NCBI GenBank assembly: GCA_947165405.1
Contig: CAMVAG010000095.1
Location: 1-8,420, forward strand
Source of the DNA: an uncultured Selenomonadales bacterium
GTDB lineage: Bacteria; Bacillota; Negativicutes; Selenomonadales; Selenomonadaceae
DNA length: 8,420 nucleotides
Reading direction: 5' to 3'
This document shows, one piece after another, positions 1 to 6,118 of this stretch. The position numbers and the translations under genes are program-made. The notes under the pieces were generated by a model, which saw nothing but the letters and a program-made list of their open reading frames with translations, was not told the origin of the DNA and ran no database searches. Every line of letters starts with the position of its first letter. Position 1 is the first letter of the stretch.

Positions 1-1898
1 GCCTCACGAATGCTCTTGCCGTAAAAATTCGGAACGCGTGCAGCTTCGGGCGCAATCTCTTCGTGCGGCGTTTCAATTTTGGGCTCCGGCTCTCTTGGTC
101 TTTCTCTTTGCGGCAAGGCGTGAATTGAGGCATCGCCCTCGCCGACTTCCGCACCAAGTTCGTCCGAATCCAAACCGAGCGGCGCATCGCTGGGCTCAAT
201 CCTCATGTAACGAAAGATTTGAGAAAAAATTCTGCTTGCAACGGGCGCGGCAATTTGTCCGCCGTAAAAAGTTCCATACGGCTCGTCAATCACGACAAGC
301 AACGCGACTTGAGGATTTTCAACGGGAGCAAAGCCGCAAAACGAGGCGATATATTTTCCCTCGTCGTAGCCCATACCGTATTCGCTGACTTTTTGAGCGG
401 TGCCCGTCTTGCCTGCCACACGATAGCCGCGAACAGAAGCCTTGCCGCCGCCGCCCGCAGCCACGACCTGTTCAAGCAGACCGATTAAAGTTTTATCCGT
501 CGGTGAATCAATCGTCCGCCGAACTTCCTCAATGTGAGTTTCGGCGTAAGTCGAGCCGTTTGCATTTTTAATCGATTTGACAATGTGCGGCTTGAGTAAA
601 ATTCCGTCGTTGGCAATGGCACAAAAAGCCGTGATAAGTTGGAGAGGCGTGACCGCAATGCTCTGCCCGATTGACATTGTCGCGATATCCGAATCAACCA
701 TCTCGTCGGGATTGTAGAGGATGCCTGCCTCTTCGCCGGGAAGTTCAATGCCGGTCGGTTCGCCGAAGCCGAAAAGCCTCGCGTAGCCGATAAGTTTTTC
801 CGCGCCCAACTTGTAGCCGAAAATCGCAAAGCCCGTGTTGAGCGATTGCTTGACGACATCCGCGAACGTCACGTAGCCGAAGCTTGCGCCGTTCCAGTTC
901 TGAATTTTTTTGCCGGAAAACATAACGTAGCCGGGGTCGTCGAAAGGTTGATTCGGGGCAACGATACCCTCTTGCAACAAAGCACCCGCAACCACAGCTT
1001 TGAAAGTCGAGCCGGGCTCGTAAAGGTATGAAACGGATTTATTCTTCCAAACTTCTTGGTCGTAATCCCAGAAACGATTCGGGTTGTAGGAAGGACGATT
1101 TGCCATTGCCAAAATTTCGCCCGTTCGAGGATCCATTGCAATGCAAGTTATCGCGACGGGGTCGTTTTCCGCCATTGCCTTGTCAAGTTCCTGTTCGACG
1201 ATAAATTGAATCGCGCTGTCAATCGTCAGCTGAATCGTCTTGCAACGGTCGCCCTGATAGCCGTGCGGCGTGAAGATTGATTCTAAAATCGGGCGTTCCT
1301 GCGTGTCGGCGTAGATAAATGATTCGGTGACCTCGCCTTTGATGTATTTATCCAAAGCCTGTTCGATACCGTCAAGCCCTTTGTCGTCGGTGCCCACGAA
1401 GCCCAAAACATTTGCCGCAAGAACATCGTTGGGGTAGTAGCGTTTTGCCTCGTCGCGAAAGCCCAAACATACGGCGTAACCTTTTTCACGAATCAGAGCG
1501 CGCACAGCCTCGTATTCCGATTGCTCAAGCCGCCGCTTAACCCAAGAGAAACCTCCGCCGACTGCAATGTCTTCCAAAATATCTGATTCCGGTTTGTCGA
1601 TAAGCGGCGATAAATCTTTTGCAAGCTGCGCGGGATTTTCGACGTGATTGGGGTCGACGAAAAGAGATTTTGTCATGGTGCTCACGGCAAGCTCGCGCCC
1701 GTTGCGGTCAACGATTGTGCCTCGCGGCGATTGAACGGAATAATCATGCCCGACTTGATAACGCATCCTCTCGGCAAGTTCGCTGCCTTGAACAAGTTGA
1801 AGCCAAGCATATCGAAAAACGACAACGCCCATCAACGCAAGCAAAACCAAGACGACTCTTGTAATTCGCCTTTGGATAAATTCTCTGTCTTTATTCAT
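1..1898 (-). CDS. Class B penicillin-binding protein (FtsI/SpoVD type) with PASTA domain, C-terminus cut by window edge
   Basis: Peptidoglycan D,D-transpeptidase anchored in the cytoplasmic membrane and acting outside it to cross-link stem peptides. 632 residues are visible. After a short basic tail there is one membrane helix (about residues 13-31), then the dimerisation-domain signature PRGTIVDRNGRELAVS (58-73). The transpeptidase domain has all three active-site motifs in order: S297-T-F-K300 with the nucleophilic serine, S352-L-N354, and K497-T-G499. A linker rich in Pro/Glu/Asp (about 565-620) leads to VPNFYGKSI, the typical opening of a PASTA domain, which runs off the left edge. The ATG at 1898 overlaps the stop of the upstream small membrane protein as ATGA, and no strong ribosome binding site precedes it, so translation is probably coupled. 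PASTA plus the class B architecture matches SpoVD or Gram-positive FtsI. The upstream gene is not FtsL-like, so this may not be the division-cluster copy. The family call is secure; the FtsI versus SpoVD role is open. Confidence 0.95.
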   Translation of the reverse strand, partial: MNKDREFIQRRITRVVLVLLALMGVVVFRYAWLQLVQGSELAERMRYQVGHDYSVQSPRGTIVDRNGRELAVSTMTKSLFVDPNHVENPAQLAKDLSPLIDKPESDILEDIAVGGGFSWVKRRLEQSEYEAVRALIREKGYAVCLGFRDEAKRYYPNDVLAANVLGFVGTDDKGLDGIEQALDKYIKGEVTESFIYADTQERPILESIFTPHGYQGDRCKTIQLTIDSAIQFIVEQELDKAMAENDPVAITCIAMDPRTGEILAMANRPSYNPNRFWDYDQEVWKNKSVSYLYEPGSTFKAVVAGALLQEGIVAPNQPFDDPGYVMFSGKKIQNWNGASFGYVTFADVVKQSLNTGFAIFGYKLGAEKLIGYARLFGFGEPTGIELPGEEAGILYNPDEMVDSDIATMSIGQSIAVTPLQLITAFCAIANDGILLKPHIVKSIKNANGSTYAETHIEEVRRTIDSPTDKTLIGLLEQVVAAGGGGKASVRGYRVAGKTGTAQKVSEYGMGYDEGKYIASFCGFAPVENPQVALLVVIDEPYGTFYGGQIAAPVASRIFSQIFRYMRIEPSDAPLGLDSDELGAEVGEGDASIHALPQRERPREPEPKIETPHEEIAPEAARVPNFYGKSIRE

Positions 1899-2296
1899 TT
1901 ACCCAGCGTCCAAAACGCGAGTATGACGGAAACGCCTGCGCAAATTTTCAAATTCCACACAGCCTCTATCAACTCCTTAAGATTTTCCAACCACTGTGAA
2001 TCTTGTCCGCCGCTCAAAAATTCCATGACGCCCTCCGCGCCGATGAAAAAATTAATTCCGAAAGATACCAACCAAAAGAGCGCAATCATTAAGCCGACGA
2101 TTTTTACGCCTGTTTCATTGGAAAAATTTTTTACTGCCGTGCAAGTGACTTCAAAAGAAATTACAGCCGTCGCCGCCGTGATAAGTGTCGACCACTCGTT
2201 GGGATTGGCGAAGGTAACTTCAACTGCGATTAACAATATGATTGTCGATACCGAATAAACCAAAATGCCCGCCGGTATTCCAACTGCTTCGCGCAT
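1895..2296 (-). CDS. Small four-helix integral membrane protein of unknown function
   Basis: I do not recognise this 133-residue protein. It is strongly hydrophobic, with four likely membrane helices near residues 6-30, 34-56, 64-87 and 111-130. A short polar loop (about 94-108, containing SGGQDSQWLENL) lies between helices 3 and 4. The start is supported by AGGAGA at 2305-2310, eight bases before the ATG. It begins 24 bases after the telA stop and its TGA overlaps the PBP start by four bases, so it is almost certainly a genuine member of the same mRNA and is translated in step with the PBP. It has neither the single helix nor the coiled coil of FtsL, which often precedes ftsI, so it is not simply a diverged FtsL. 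A membrane partner or accessory of the PBP or of the XpaC/TelA pair is an inference from position only. Confidence 0.8.
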   Translation of the reverse strand: MREAVGIPAGILVYSVSTIILLIAVEVTFANPNEWSTLITAATAVISFEVTCTAVKNFSNETGVKIVGLMIALFWLVSFGINFFIGAEGVMEFLSGGQDSQWLENLKELIEAVWNLKICAGVSVILAFWTLGK

Positions 2297-2320
2297 AAAA
2301 AAATTCTCCTCGTCAAGTGG

Positions 2321-3475
2321 TCAAGTGCGTTGAGCGTTTTTAAGCAAAGCGTCCTTCAAGCGTCCTTCAATCGCGACAAGTTCTTTTTCCGCCGCCTGAC
2401 GTTTTTGCCGTCCTTCCTGCTGAATGCGCAACGTCTCTTCAATCGTCGAAATTAAATCCTCGTTGACTTTCTTGACGGTCTCAATGTCGACAATGCCTCG
2501 TTCGTTCGCCTTCGCCGTGTCGATTGAATTTTGTTTGAGCATTTCGGCGTTGCGGCGGAGGAGGTCGTTTGTGGCGTCGCTGACCGCCTGCTGAAGTTCG
2601 ATAACTTCTTTTTGCCGAGTGAGTCCGAGCGCGATAACCATTTGATTTTTCCAAAGCGGTATCGTGTGATAAATCGCCGATTGCACGCGGTCGATTAAAA
2701 TTCTGTCGTTGTTTTGAATCAAGCGGATTTGCGGCGCGGTTTGTATCGCCAAAGTTTTACTCAACTTGAGGTCGTGAATTTTTTTCTCGAAGCGGTCGAC
2801 GCTCTGTTCAAAGTCATTGACGACTTGCACAGCCATAGGGTCGCCCGAAGCCGCAGCCTGTTCACGGAGCTTGGGCAAAGTTATCGTGCGCATTTCGTCG
2901 AGTTTTTCCTCGCCGGCGCGAATGTAAAGTTGCAGAGCTTTGAAGTATTCCAAATTTTTTTGATAGAGCGTGTCGAACATGACGACATCCTCCAGCATTT
3001 TGACTTTGGAATTTTCCAAGCCGGCTTGAATCTTTTCCACCTGCGTCGAAAGTTTTTCGTAGCCCTGCATGACATCCTCCGCCTTGCCGACAATCGAACC
3101 GATAATCGGCAAGTTGCTCAAAAAGCTGTTGTTCTTTTTTGTCACGTCGAAGCCTTTGACTTTGCCGACGAGGTCATTTAAAAGCGTGCCGACTTCGCCC
3201 GAATCTTTTGCACGAACTTTTGCGAGGATGCTGTCGGAGAATTGCGCGATTTCTTTTTGCGCGGGCGCACCGAATGAAAGCGGCGTACTTGAATCCGTCA
3301 AGTCGATTGAGTCTTTGATTGATTGAACTTGAGCTTTTTCTTCCGGCGTGAGGGTTTCGATTTGTTGAGTGACTTTCGCGATTTCTTTTGCCGGCTCGAC
3401 GGGAACGATTGCCTGCTCCGTCGTGGCGGAAATTTTTTTCTTTGCCATCAAGTCGTTAAGGTTTATGTCTGCCAT
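2321..3475 (-). CDS. telA: TelA-family protein (toxic anion resistance family, PF05816-type)
   Basis: 384 residues, the usual length for the TelA/YaaN family. Members are linked to tellurite resistance and, in some Gram-positives, to tolerance of cell-wall-active antibiotics; the biochemical function is not established. Visible family features are a charged, variable N-terminus (1-60), a mostly helical soluble body with no membrane segment, the central stretch around LPKLREQAAASGDPMAV (about 200-216), the conserved IHDLKLSKTLAIQTAPQIRL region (about 234-253), and VQSAIYHTIPLWKNQMVIAL (about 266-285). A coiled coil rich in Glu, Lys and Arg closes the protein. The ATG at 3475 is preceded by GAGGAGAG seven to fifteen bases upstream. 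The gene overlaps the preceding XpaC-TM2 gene by 20 nt, the same xpaC-telA pairing known in Bacillus. An 11-bp tandem duplication lies in its last codons (2349-2370). Confidence 0.93.
   Translation of the reverse strand: MADINLNDLMAKKKISATTEQAIVPVEPAKEIAKVTQQIETLTPEEKAQVQSIKDSIDLTDSSTPLSFGAPAQKEIAQFSDSILAKVRAKDSGEVGTLLNDLVGKVKGFDVTKKNNSFLSNLPIIGSIVGKAEDVMQGYEKLSTQVEKIQAGLENSKVKMLEDVVMFDTLYQKNLEYFKALQLYIRAGEEKLDEMRTITLPKLREQAAASGDPMAVQVVNDFEQSVDRFEKKIHDLKLSKTLAIQTAPQIRLIQNNDRILIDRVQSAIYHTIPLWKNQMVIALGLTRQKEVIELQQAVSDATNDLLRRNAEMLKQNSIDTAKANERGIVDIETVKKVNEDLISTIEETLRIQQEGRQKRQAAEKELVAIEGRLKDALLKNAQRT
2349..2370. repeat. 11-bp tandem duplication inside telA
   Basis: GCGTCCTTCAA occurs twice back to back on the plus strand. 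On the coding (minus) strand it falls in the codons for the C-terminal GRLKDALLK region of TelA. Because 22 bases are read in two frames, the two copies encode different residues, so this is a DNA-level repeat and not a peptide repeat. A slipped-strand origin is an inference. Confidence 0.8.
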
Positions 3476-4436
3476 GTTTATCTCTCCTCTTGTCTTTTAT
3501 GTATTGATTGTAAAAATCTTCGACGGGCATGAAAAGATAGCGAATGCCCTCGACAATGCTTATCCACATCGGCAACGTCGTCCAGCTCAACAGGAAATAA
3601 ATCACGCCTTGAATCGTCTTGCCTTGATAAAATTTGTGCGCGCCGAACGAGCCGAGAAAAATTGCCAAAGCCGATTGAATCAATTTCGTTTGAACGATTT
3701 GCGGGCGGTCTTCTTCGGAGAAGGGCAAATCAATCGGGTGAGCGTCGACTTCACCACGCCGCCTCCGTTGCATGCCTTGCGGAAAAAATTTTCGTTGCGG
3801 CTCAAGTTGCATAGGCTGCCCTTGCAAGTCGGTATCAATCCGAACGTTGCCGTATTCGTCGACAGCGCCCACGTCGATTGTCTTTGTGTGAATTCCTTCG
3901 GCGTTGAGTTGTTGCTCCATGACTTTAAGCTCCGCGTCGGCAGAAATAATCTGGTCGTTTAGGACGTGTTCGAATTGGTCTTGGTAGGCTTCTTCCAACG
4001 CGGCAAGCGTCTGCTTCATGCGCGCCTTGAGCTCTTGAACTTTGTTTGTCGAAAGCTCCGTTTCCTCAAGCTCCTGATATTGCTTGACGATTTTAACGGC
4101 GCGGTCTTGATAATAATCAATGAACTTGTAAGCCAGCGCAATTCGTTCGGGATTTTTTTCAAGGTGATTCAAAAGATTTTTCGCCGTCCGCTGAAGTCGC
4201 CTCAGTTGATTGGAAAGTTCGCGGTCGGATAAATTTTCTCGTGCCTCCTCCAAATAATTGTAATCGGCGGTTGCCTTGTCGAAATTCTCTTGCAAATACT
4301 GCGCCCGCTCCGACTCCAACTCTGTTAAATCAAGTTGCGGCGTCCGATTTTTTTTCCAATCCCAAAACGCCTTCCCGCCGAAGATAACGCCCGTCGTCAT
4401 CAAAATTACAATCAGATAGTTCAGCAACTCGTCCAT
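3456..4436 (-). CDS. XpaC-like coiled-coil membrane protein fused to a C-terminal TM2 domain
   Basis: 326 residues. An N-terminal membrane helix (about 5-23) is followed by a long helical, charged body (about 35-180) resembling the XpaC family (named for 5-bromo-4-chloroindolyl phosphate hydrolysis, true function unknown). A variable linker with a basic RRRR patch (about 190-245) comes next. The last part (about 251-303) is a TM2 domain: two hydrophobic helices around the signature LGSFGAHKFYQGKTIQG, with Glu in VEGI where Asp is common. The tail is very basic (KDKRRDKHGRHK). The start at 4436 is backed by AGGAGGGG about nine bases upstream. It is the first gene of the operon and partners telA, as xpaC does in Bacillus. 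The XpaC assignment rests on the telA neighbourhood and overall build; the TM2 assignment rests on its motif. A role in envelope stress or TelA anchoring is inferred. Confidence 0.85.
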   Translation of the reverse strand: MDELLNYLIVILMTTGVIFGGKAFWDWKKNRTPQLDLTELESERAQYLQENFDKATADYNYLEEARENLSDRELSNQLRRLQRTAKNLLNHLEKNPERIALAYKFIDYYQDRAVKIVKQYQELEETELSTNKVQELKARMKQTLAALEEAYQDQFEHVLNDQIISADAELKVMEQQLNAEGIHTKTIDVGAVDEYGNVRIDTDLQGQPMQLEPQRKFFPQGMQRRRRGEVDAHPIDLPFSEEDRPQIVQTKLIQSALAIFLGSFGAHKFYQGKTIQGVIYFLLSWTTLPMWISIVEGIRYLFMPVEDFYNQYIKDKRRDKHGRHKP

Positions 4437-4478
4437 AAGTCCGCCCCTCCTGCCGAGTTAAAAATGTTCTTGCCGCGA

Positions 4479-4507
4479 ATTGTATCATAAAACTTGCTTT
4501 AAGCCAA
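4479..4507 (-). promoter_or_regulatory. Sigma-70-type promoter of the XpaC-TM2/telA/PBP operon
   Basis: On the minus strand, -35 TTGGCT (4507-4502) is followed by a 17-bp spacer and -10 TACAAT (4484-4479). A TGA just before the -10 gives it the extended TGn form. The expected transcript start is near 4472, about 36 bases before the XpaC-TM2 ATG. The first two T bases of the -35 are the end of the T-run of the neighbouring terminator. Confidence 0.65.
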
Positions 4508-4534
4508 AAAAAATTCCCCGCGCCGAACGGGGAA
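4506..4534 (-). terminator. Rho-independent terminator after the plsY / secreted-protein pair
   Basis: Read on the minus strand, TTCCCCG pairs perfectly with CGGGGAA around a seven-base loop (stem 4534-4514) and is followed at once by eight T (4513-4506). It starts eight bases after the stop of the secreted-protein gene. The A/T bases flanking the stem are themselves largely complementary, so weaker function in the plus direction is possible. Confidence 0.88.
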
Positions 4535-4541
4535 AAATTTT

Positions 4542-5099
4542 TTACGGTAAAGAAATATTTTGCGCGGCGATGATTTCATGAAGGCGCGGCATGTGCGTCA
4601 TAAAAATTTCAATCAGCTTTTCATGGTCGGTATTCCTTATCGTGCCGTGATAGTGCTTGGGATTCAAGCCGCTTGCCGAATAAAACGGCTTGTCGCAAAT
4701 AATTTGTCCGTCTTTGACTTCGAACAGAGCATAGACCGGAAGCAAATGCATATTCCCTTGCCAATCGCCCAAGTTGTCATCAATTTGGGGGCGTTGCTCG
4801 TCGGGAAACATCATCCCGAAAATCAGCGGCGGATAACTTCCCGTTTGGTCTTTGTTCAAGTAGAAGTCGTAAACGCTGCGCGAATAAGGAACAAGAGCGA
4901 TGCCTTGCACTTTCCTTGCGGCAACCATGAATAAAAGTTCGCCGTCGTCTTTCATGCGAATGAGATTTAAAAATTCGCGGCCGCCCTCGACGTAAGTCGA
5001 CGCAAGAGAATCAAACGGAGGATTGTTTTCTTCAGCCGCCTCGACACTTGACGCCGTAAAAATTATCAGCGCGAAGATTAAAAATATTTTCTTAAGCAC
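4542..5099 (-). CDS. Small secreted protein of unknown function
   Basis: 185 residues that I cannot assign to a family. The N-terminus is a classical signal peptide: basic KK at 3-4, a hydrophobic stretch IFLIFALIIF, then a small-residue site ending VEA before AEENN, giving cleavage after about residue 21. There is no cysteine at that site, so it is not a lipoprotein. The mature part is a mixed soluble domain without further membrane segments and carries a single Cys (in the GQIICDKPF stretch). It starts with GTG at 5099; GGAGAG lies about ten bases upstream and no nearby ATG fits better. It follows plsY after 22 bases and ends at a strong terminator, so it is the distal gene of a two-gene unit. 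Shared expression with plsY suggests an envelope role, but that is context only. Confidence 0.85.
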   Translation of the reverse strand: MLKKIFLIFALIIFTASSVEAAEENNPPFDSLASTYVEGGREFLNLIRMKDDGELLFMVAARKVQGIALVPYSRSVYDFYLNKDQTGSYPPLIFGMMFPDEQRPQIDDNLGDWQGNMHLLPVYALFEVKDGQIICDKPFYSASGLNPKHYHGTIRNTDHEKLIEIFMTHMPRLHEIIAAQNISLP

Positions 5100-5121
5100 G
5101 ATAAATTATCTCTCCAAAGTT

Positions 5122-5700
5122 TTAGAATTTATTTTCGCGACCGGCTTTGAGGCGTTGGATATTTTCTCTGTGGCGGAAGACGATAACAACAGCCGCGAGT
5201 AATACAAAGAGGAAATAAATCGTCGGCTCTTTGAAGACAGCGGCAAGAATCGGCGTCAAGACAGCGGCGACGATTGAGGCAACAGAAACATATCGCGTGA
5301 TTAAAGTGAGCACGAGCCAAACGACAAAGACAATCGCCGTGACTTTCGGCATGAGCGCGGCGATAACACCGAGCGCGGTCGCAACACCCTTGCCGCCTTT
5401 GAAGCCCAAGAAAATCGGGAACATGTGACCGATTATCGCGGCGAATCCTCCCAAGACCATCGCGCCCGGCAAAGCAAAAAGCCATGCACCGAGCAAGACA
5501 CCGACTTGACCTTTAAGGAAGTCGAGGATAAAAATTAAAAGCCCGGCTTTCCTGCCGAGAATCCTCCAAGCATTTGTTGCGCCGATGTTGTGCGAGCCGT
5601 ATTGCCGCAAATCTTTTTTCCAGATGGCTTTGCCGAGAATCAATCCCGTCGGTATCGAGCCGATAAGATAAGCCGCGATTAAAAGTAATACCCAATTCAT
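5122..5700 (-). CDS. plsY: Glycerol-3-phosphate acyltransferase PlsY
   Basis: Integral membrane enzyme that transfers the acyl group of acyl-phosphate (made by PlsX) to the sn-1 position of glycerol-3-phosphate, giving lysophosphatidic acid, the first membrane step of phospholipid synthesis. 192 residues, normal for the family, with about five to seven hydrophobic helices. All three cytoplasmic PlsY motifs are visible: GSIPTG (14-19) with GSHNIGATN (35-43), the glycine-rich GFKGGKGVATALG (99-111), and the C-terminal FRHRENIQRLKAGREN (175-190). I chose ATG 5700 over the in-frame ATG at 5721 because GGAGG (5712-5708) sits seven bases upstream of 5700 and the family N-terminus starts here; 5721 would add seven untypical residues made from repeat DNA. 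The unknown secreted-protein gene follows after 22 bases. No clear promoter was seen immediately upstream; read-through from the tRNA-Leu promoter is possible. Confidence 0.97.
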   Translation of the reverse strand: MNWVLLLIAAYLIGSIPTGLILGKAIWKKDLRQYGSHNIGATNAWRILGRKAGLLIFILDFLKGQVGVLLGAWLFALPGAMVLGGFAAIIGHMFPIFLGFKGGKGVATALGVIAALMPKVTAIVFVVWLVLTLITRYVSVASIVAAVLTPILAAVFKEPTIYFLFVLLAAVVIVFRHRENIQRLKAGRENKF

Positions 5701-5707
5701 AAAATCG

Positions 5708-5712
5708 CCTCC
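5708..5712 (-). promoter_or_regulatory. plsY ribosome binding site that decides the start
   Basis: GGAGG on the minus strand, seven bases before the ATG at 5700. It lies between the two candidate plsY starts and so excludes the longer one. CGGAG of this site (5713-5709) is complementary to CTCCG at 5741-5737, on the far side of the heptad repeats, so a hairpin could partly mask it. Confidence 0.8.
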
Positions 5713-5713
5713 G

Positions 5714-5734
5714 CTAATCATTAATCACTAATCG
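5714..5734. repeat. Three heptanucleotide units upstream of plsY
   Basis: Read on the minus strand the units are GATTAGT, GATTAAT and GATTAGC, three adjoining 7-bp copies with small differences. They end directly at the plsY ribosome binding site. The pattern resembles the ATTGGGA heptads within argS in unit length and ATT-plus-purine make-up. Confidence 0.75.
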
Positions 5735-5778
5735 CCGGAGCGTGTCGGTAAATCGAAAAGCAACGGTGAGCGCAAACC

Positions 5779-5885
5779 CGGCCGTCACGGACGACGGCCG
5801 CCGGCGTTAAAAACATGGATGTTTTTACAGCCGGTCAAAGCGTCTTTCTTTGCATACTTTCTTTGACGCCGACAAAGAAAGTATG
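5779..5885. other. Triple-hairpin intergenic element between tRNA-Leu and plsY
   Basis: Three separate inverted repeats stand in a row. First, CGGCCGTC (5779-5786) and GACGGCCG (5793-5800) form a perfect 8-bp stem with loop ACGGAC. Second, TAAAAACAT (5808-5816) and ATGTTTTTA (5819-5827) form a perfect 9-bp stem around GG, extended by an outer CCGGC/GCCGG pair (5801-5805, 5830-5834). Third, CATACTTTCTTTG (5853-5865) and CAAAGAAAGTATG (5873-5885) form a perfect 13-bp stem with a 7-base loop. The cores of the first two match as CAYGGAYG. None is followed by a T-run, so they are not ordinary terminators. TTTCTTTG also occurs as a direct repeat (5845-5852, 5858-5865), allowing alternative folds. 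Together with 5701-5778 and 5886-5932 this is the only sizeable gene-free stretch in the window. A dispersed repeat or structured RNA is the likely explanation. Confidence 0.75.
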
Positions 5886-5932
5886 AAGAAACTTTTAAAA
5901 AGCAATTTACCAACAGTCCCTAACCACTAAAC

Positions 5933-6017
5933 TGGTGCGGATGGAGGGGGTCGAACCCTCACGCCCGAAGGCAACGGATCCTAAGTCCGGCGCGTCTGCC
6001 AATTCCGCCACATCCGC
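5933..6017 (-). tRNA. tRNA-Leu(UAG): tRNA-Leu, anticodon UAG
   Basis: 85 bases including an encoded CCA (5935-5933). The acceptor stem GCGGATG (6017-6011) pairs fully with CATCCGC (5943-5937), with discriminator A. The D-arm carries the A-box TGGCGGAATTGG. The anticodon loop is CTTAGGA with TAG at 5983-5981. A long class II variable arm (GCC-TTCG-GGC) and a T-arm GAGGG-TTCGACC-CCCTC complete it. The long variable arm and A discriminator fit leucine; UAG reads CUA and, by wobble, other CUN codons. One oddity is that the outermost anticodon-stem pair (27-43) is C-U and unpaired. It has its own promoter and is divergent from argS. Confidence 0.97.
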
Positions 6018-6025
6018 TCGCGTCG

Positions 6026-6054
6026 ATTAAATCACATTTATTTTTCAGTGTCAA
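6026..6054 (-). promoter_or_regulatory. Strong promoter of tRNA-Leu
   Basis: Minus strand: consensus -35 TTGACA (6054-6049), a 17-bp spacer (6048-6032) and -10 TTTAAT (6031-6026), one base off consensus and preceded by TGA (extended -10). Only eight bases separate the -10 from the mature tRNA 5' end, so the transcript should start within a base or two of position 1, leaving almost no 5' leader for RNase P. Confidence 0.85.
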
Positions 6055-6106
6055 TGCCGCGCAGGAATAAACTGCCTTCCGCCGAATATTATCAAAAAAT
6101 TTTACG

Positions 6107-6111
6107 GGAGG
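6107..6111 (+). promoter_or_regulatory. argS ribosome binding site fixing a TTG start
   Basis: GGAGG within GGGAGGG, seven bases before TTG at 6119. No in-frame ATG or GTG offers the same spacing, and the family N-terminus begins just here, so TTG is taken as the initiator. Confidence 0.85.
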
Positions 6112-6118
6112 GAAAAAA

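Noticed and set aside
1644..2258. 204-codon plus-strand open frame across the PBP start and the four-helix gene
   Set aside because: It crosses two well supported minus-strand genes, has no ribosome binding site and no family features.
3369..3962. 197-codon plus-strand open frame opposite XpaC-TM2 and telA
   Set aside because: Antisense to two genes with clear motifs and good ribosome binding sites; the product has no recognisable features.
5853..5885. Third hairpin as a terminator for tRNA-Leu or plsY
   Set aside because: The stem is A/T-rich and not followed by a T-run in either direction.
5815..5886. 23-residue open frame through the second and third hairpins (MDVFTAGQSV...)
   Set aside because: No ribosome binding site, and the sequence is fully explained by the inverted repeats.
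5701..5932. CRISPR array or riboswitch
   Set aside because: The repeats are different hairpins rather than regularly spaced identical units, and no known riboswitch core was recognised.
6064..6092. argS promoter with -10 TATTAT at 6087-6092
   Set aside because: No acceptable -35 at 16-18 bp spacing; too weak to list as a feature.
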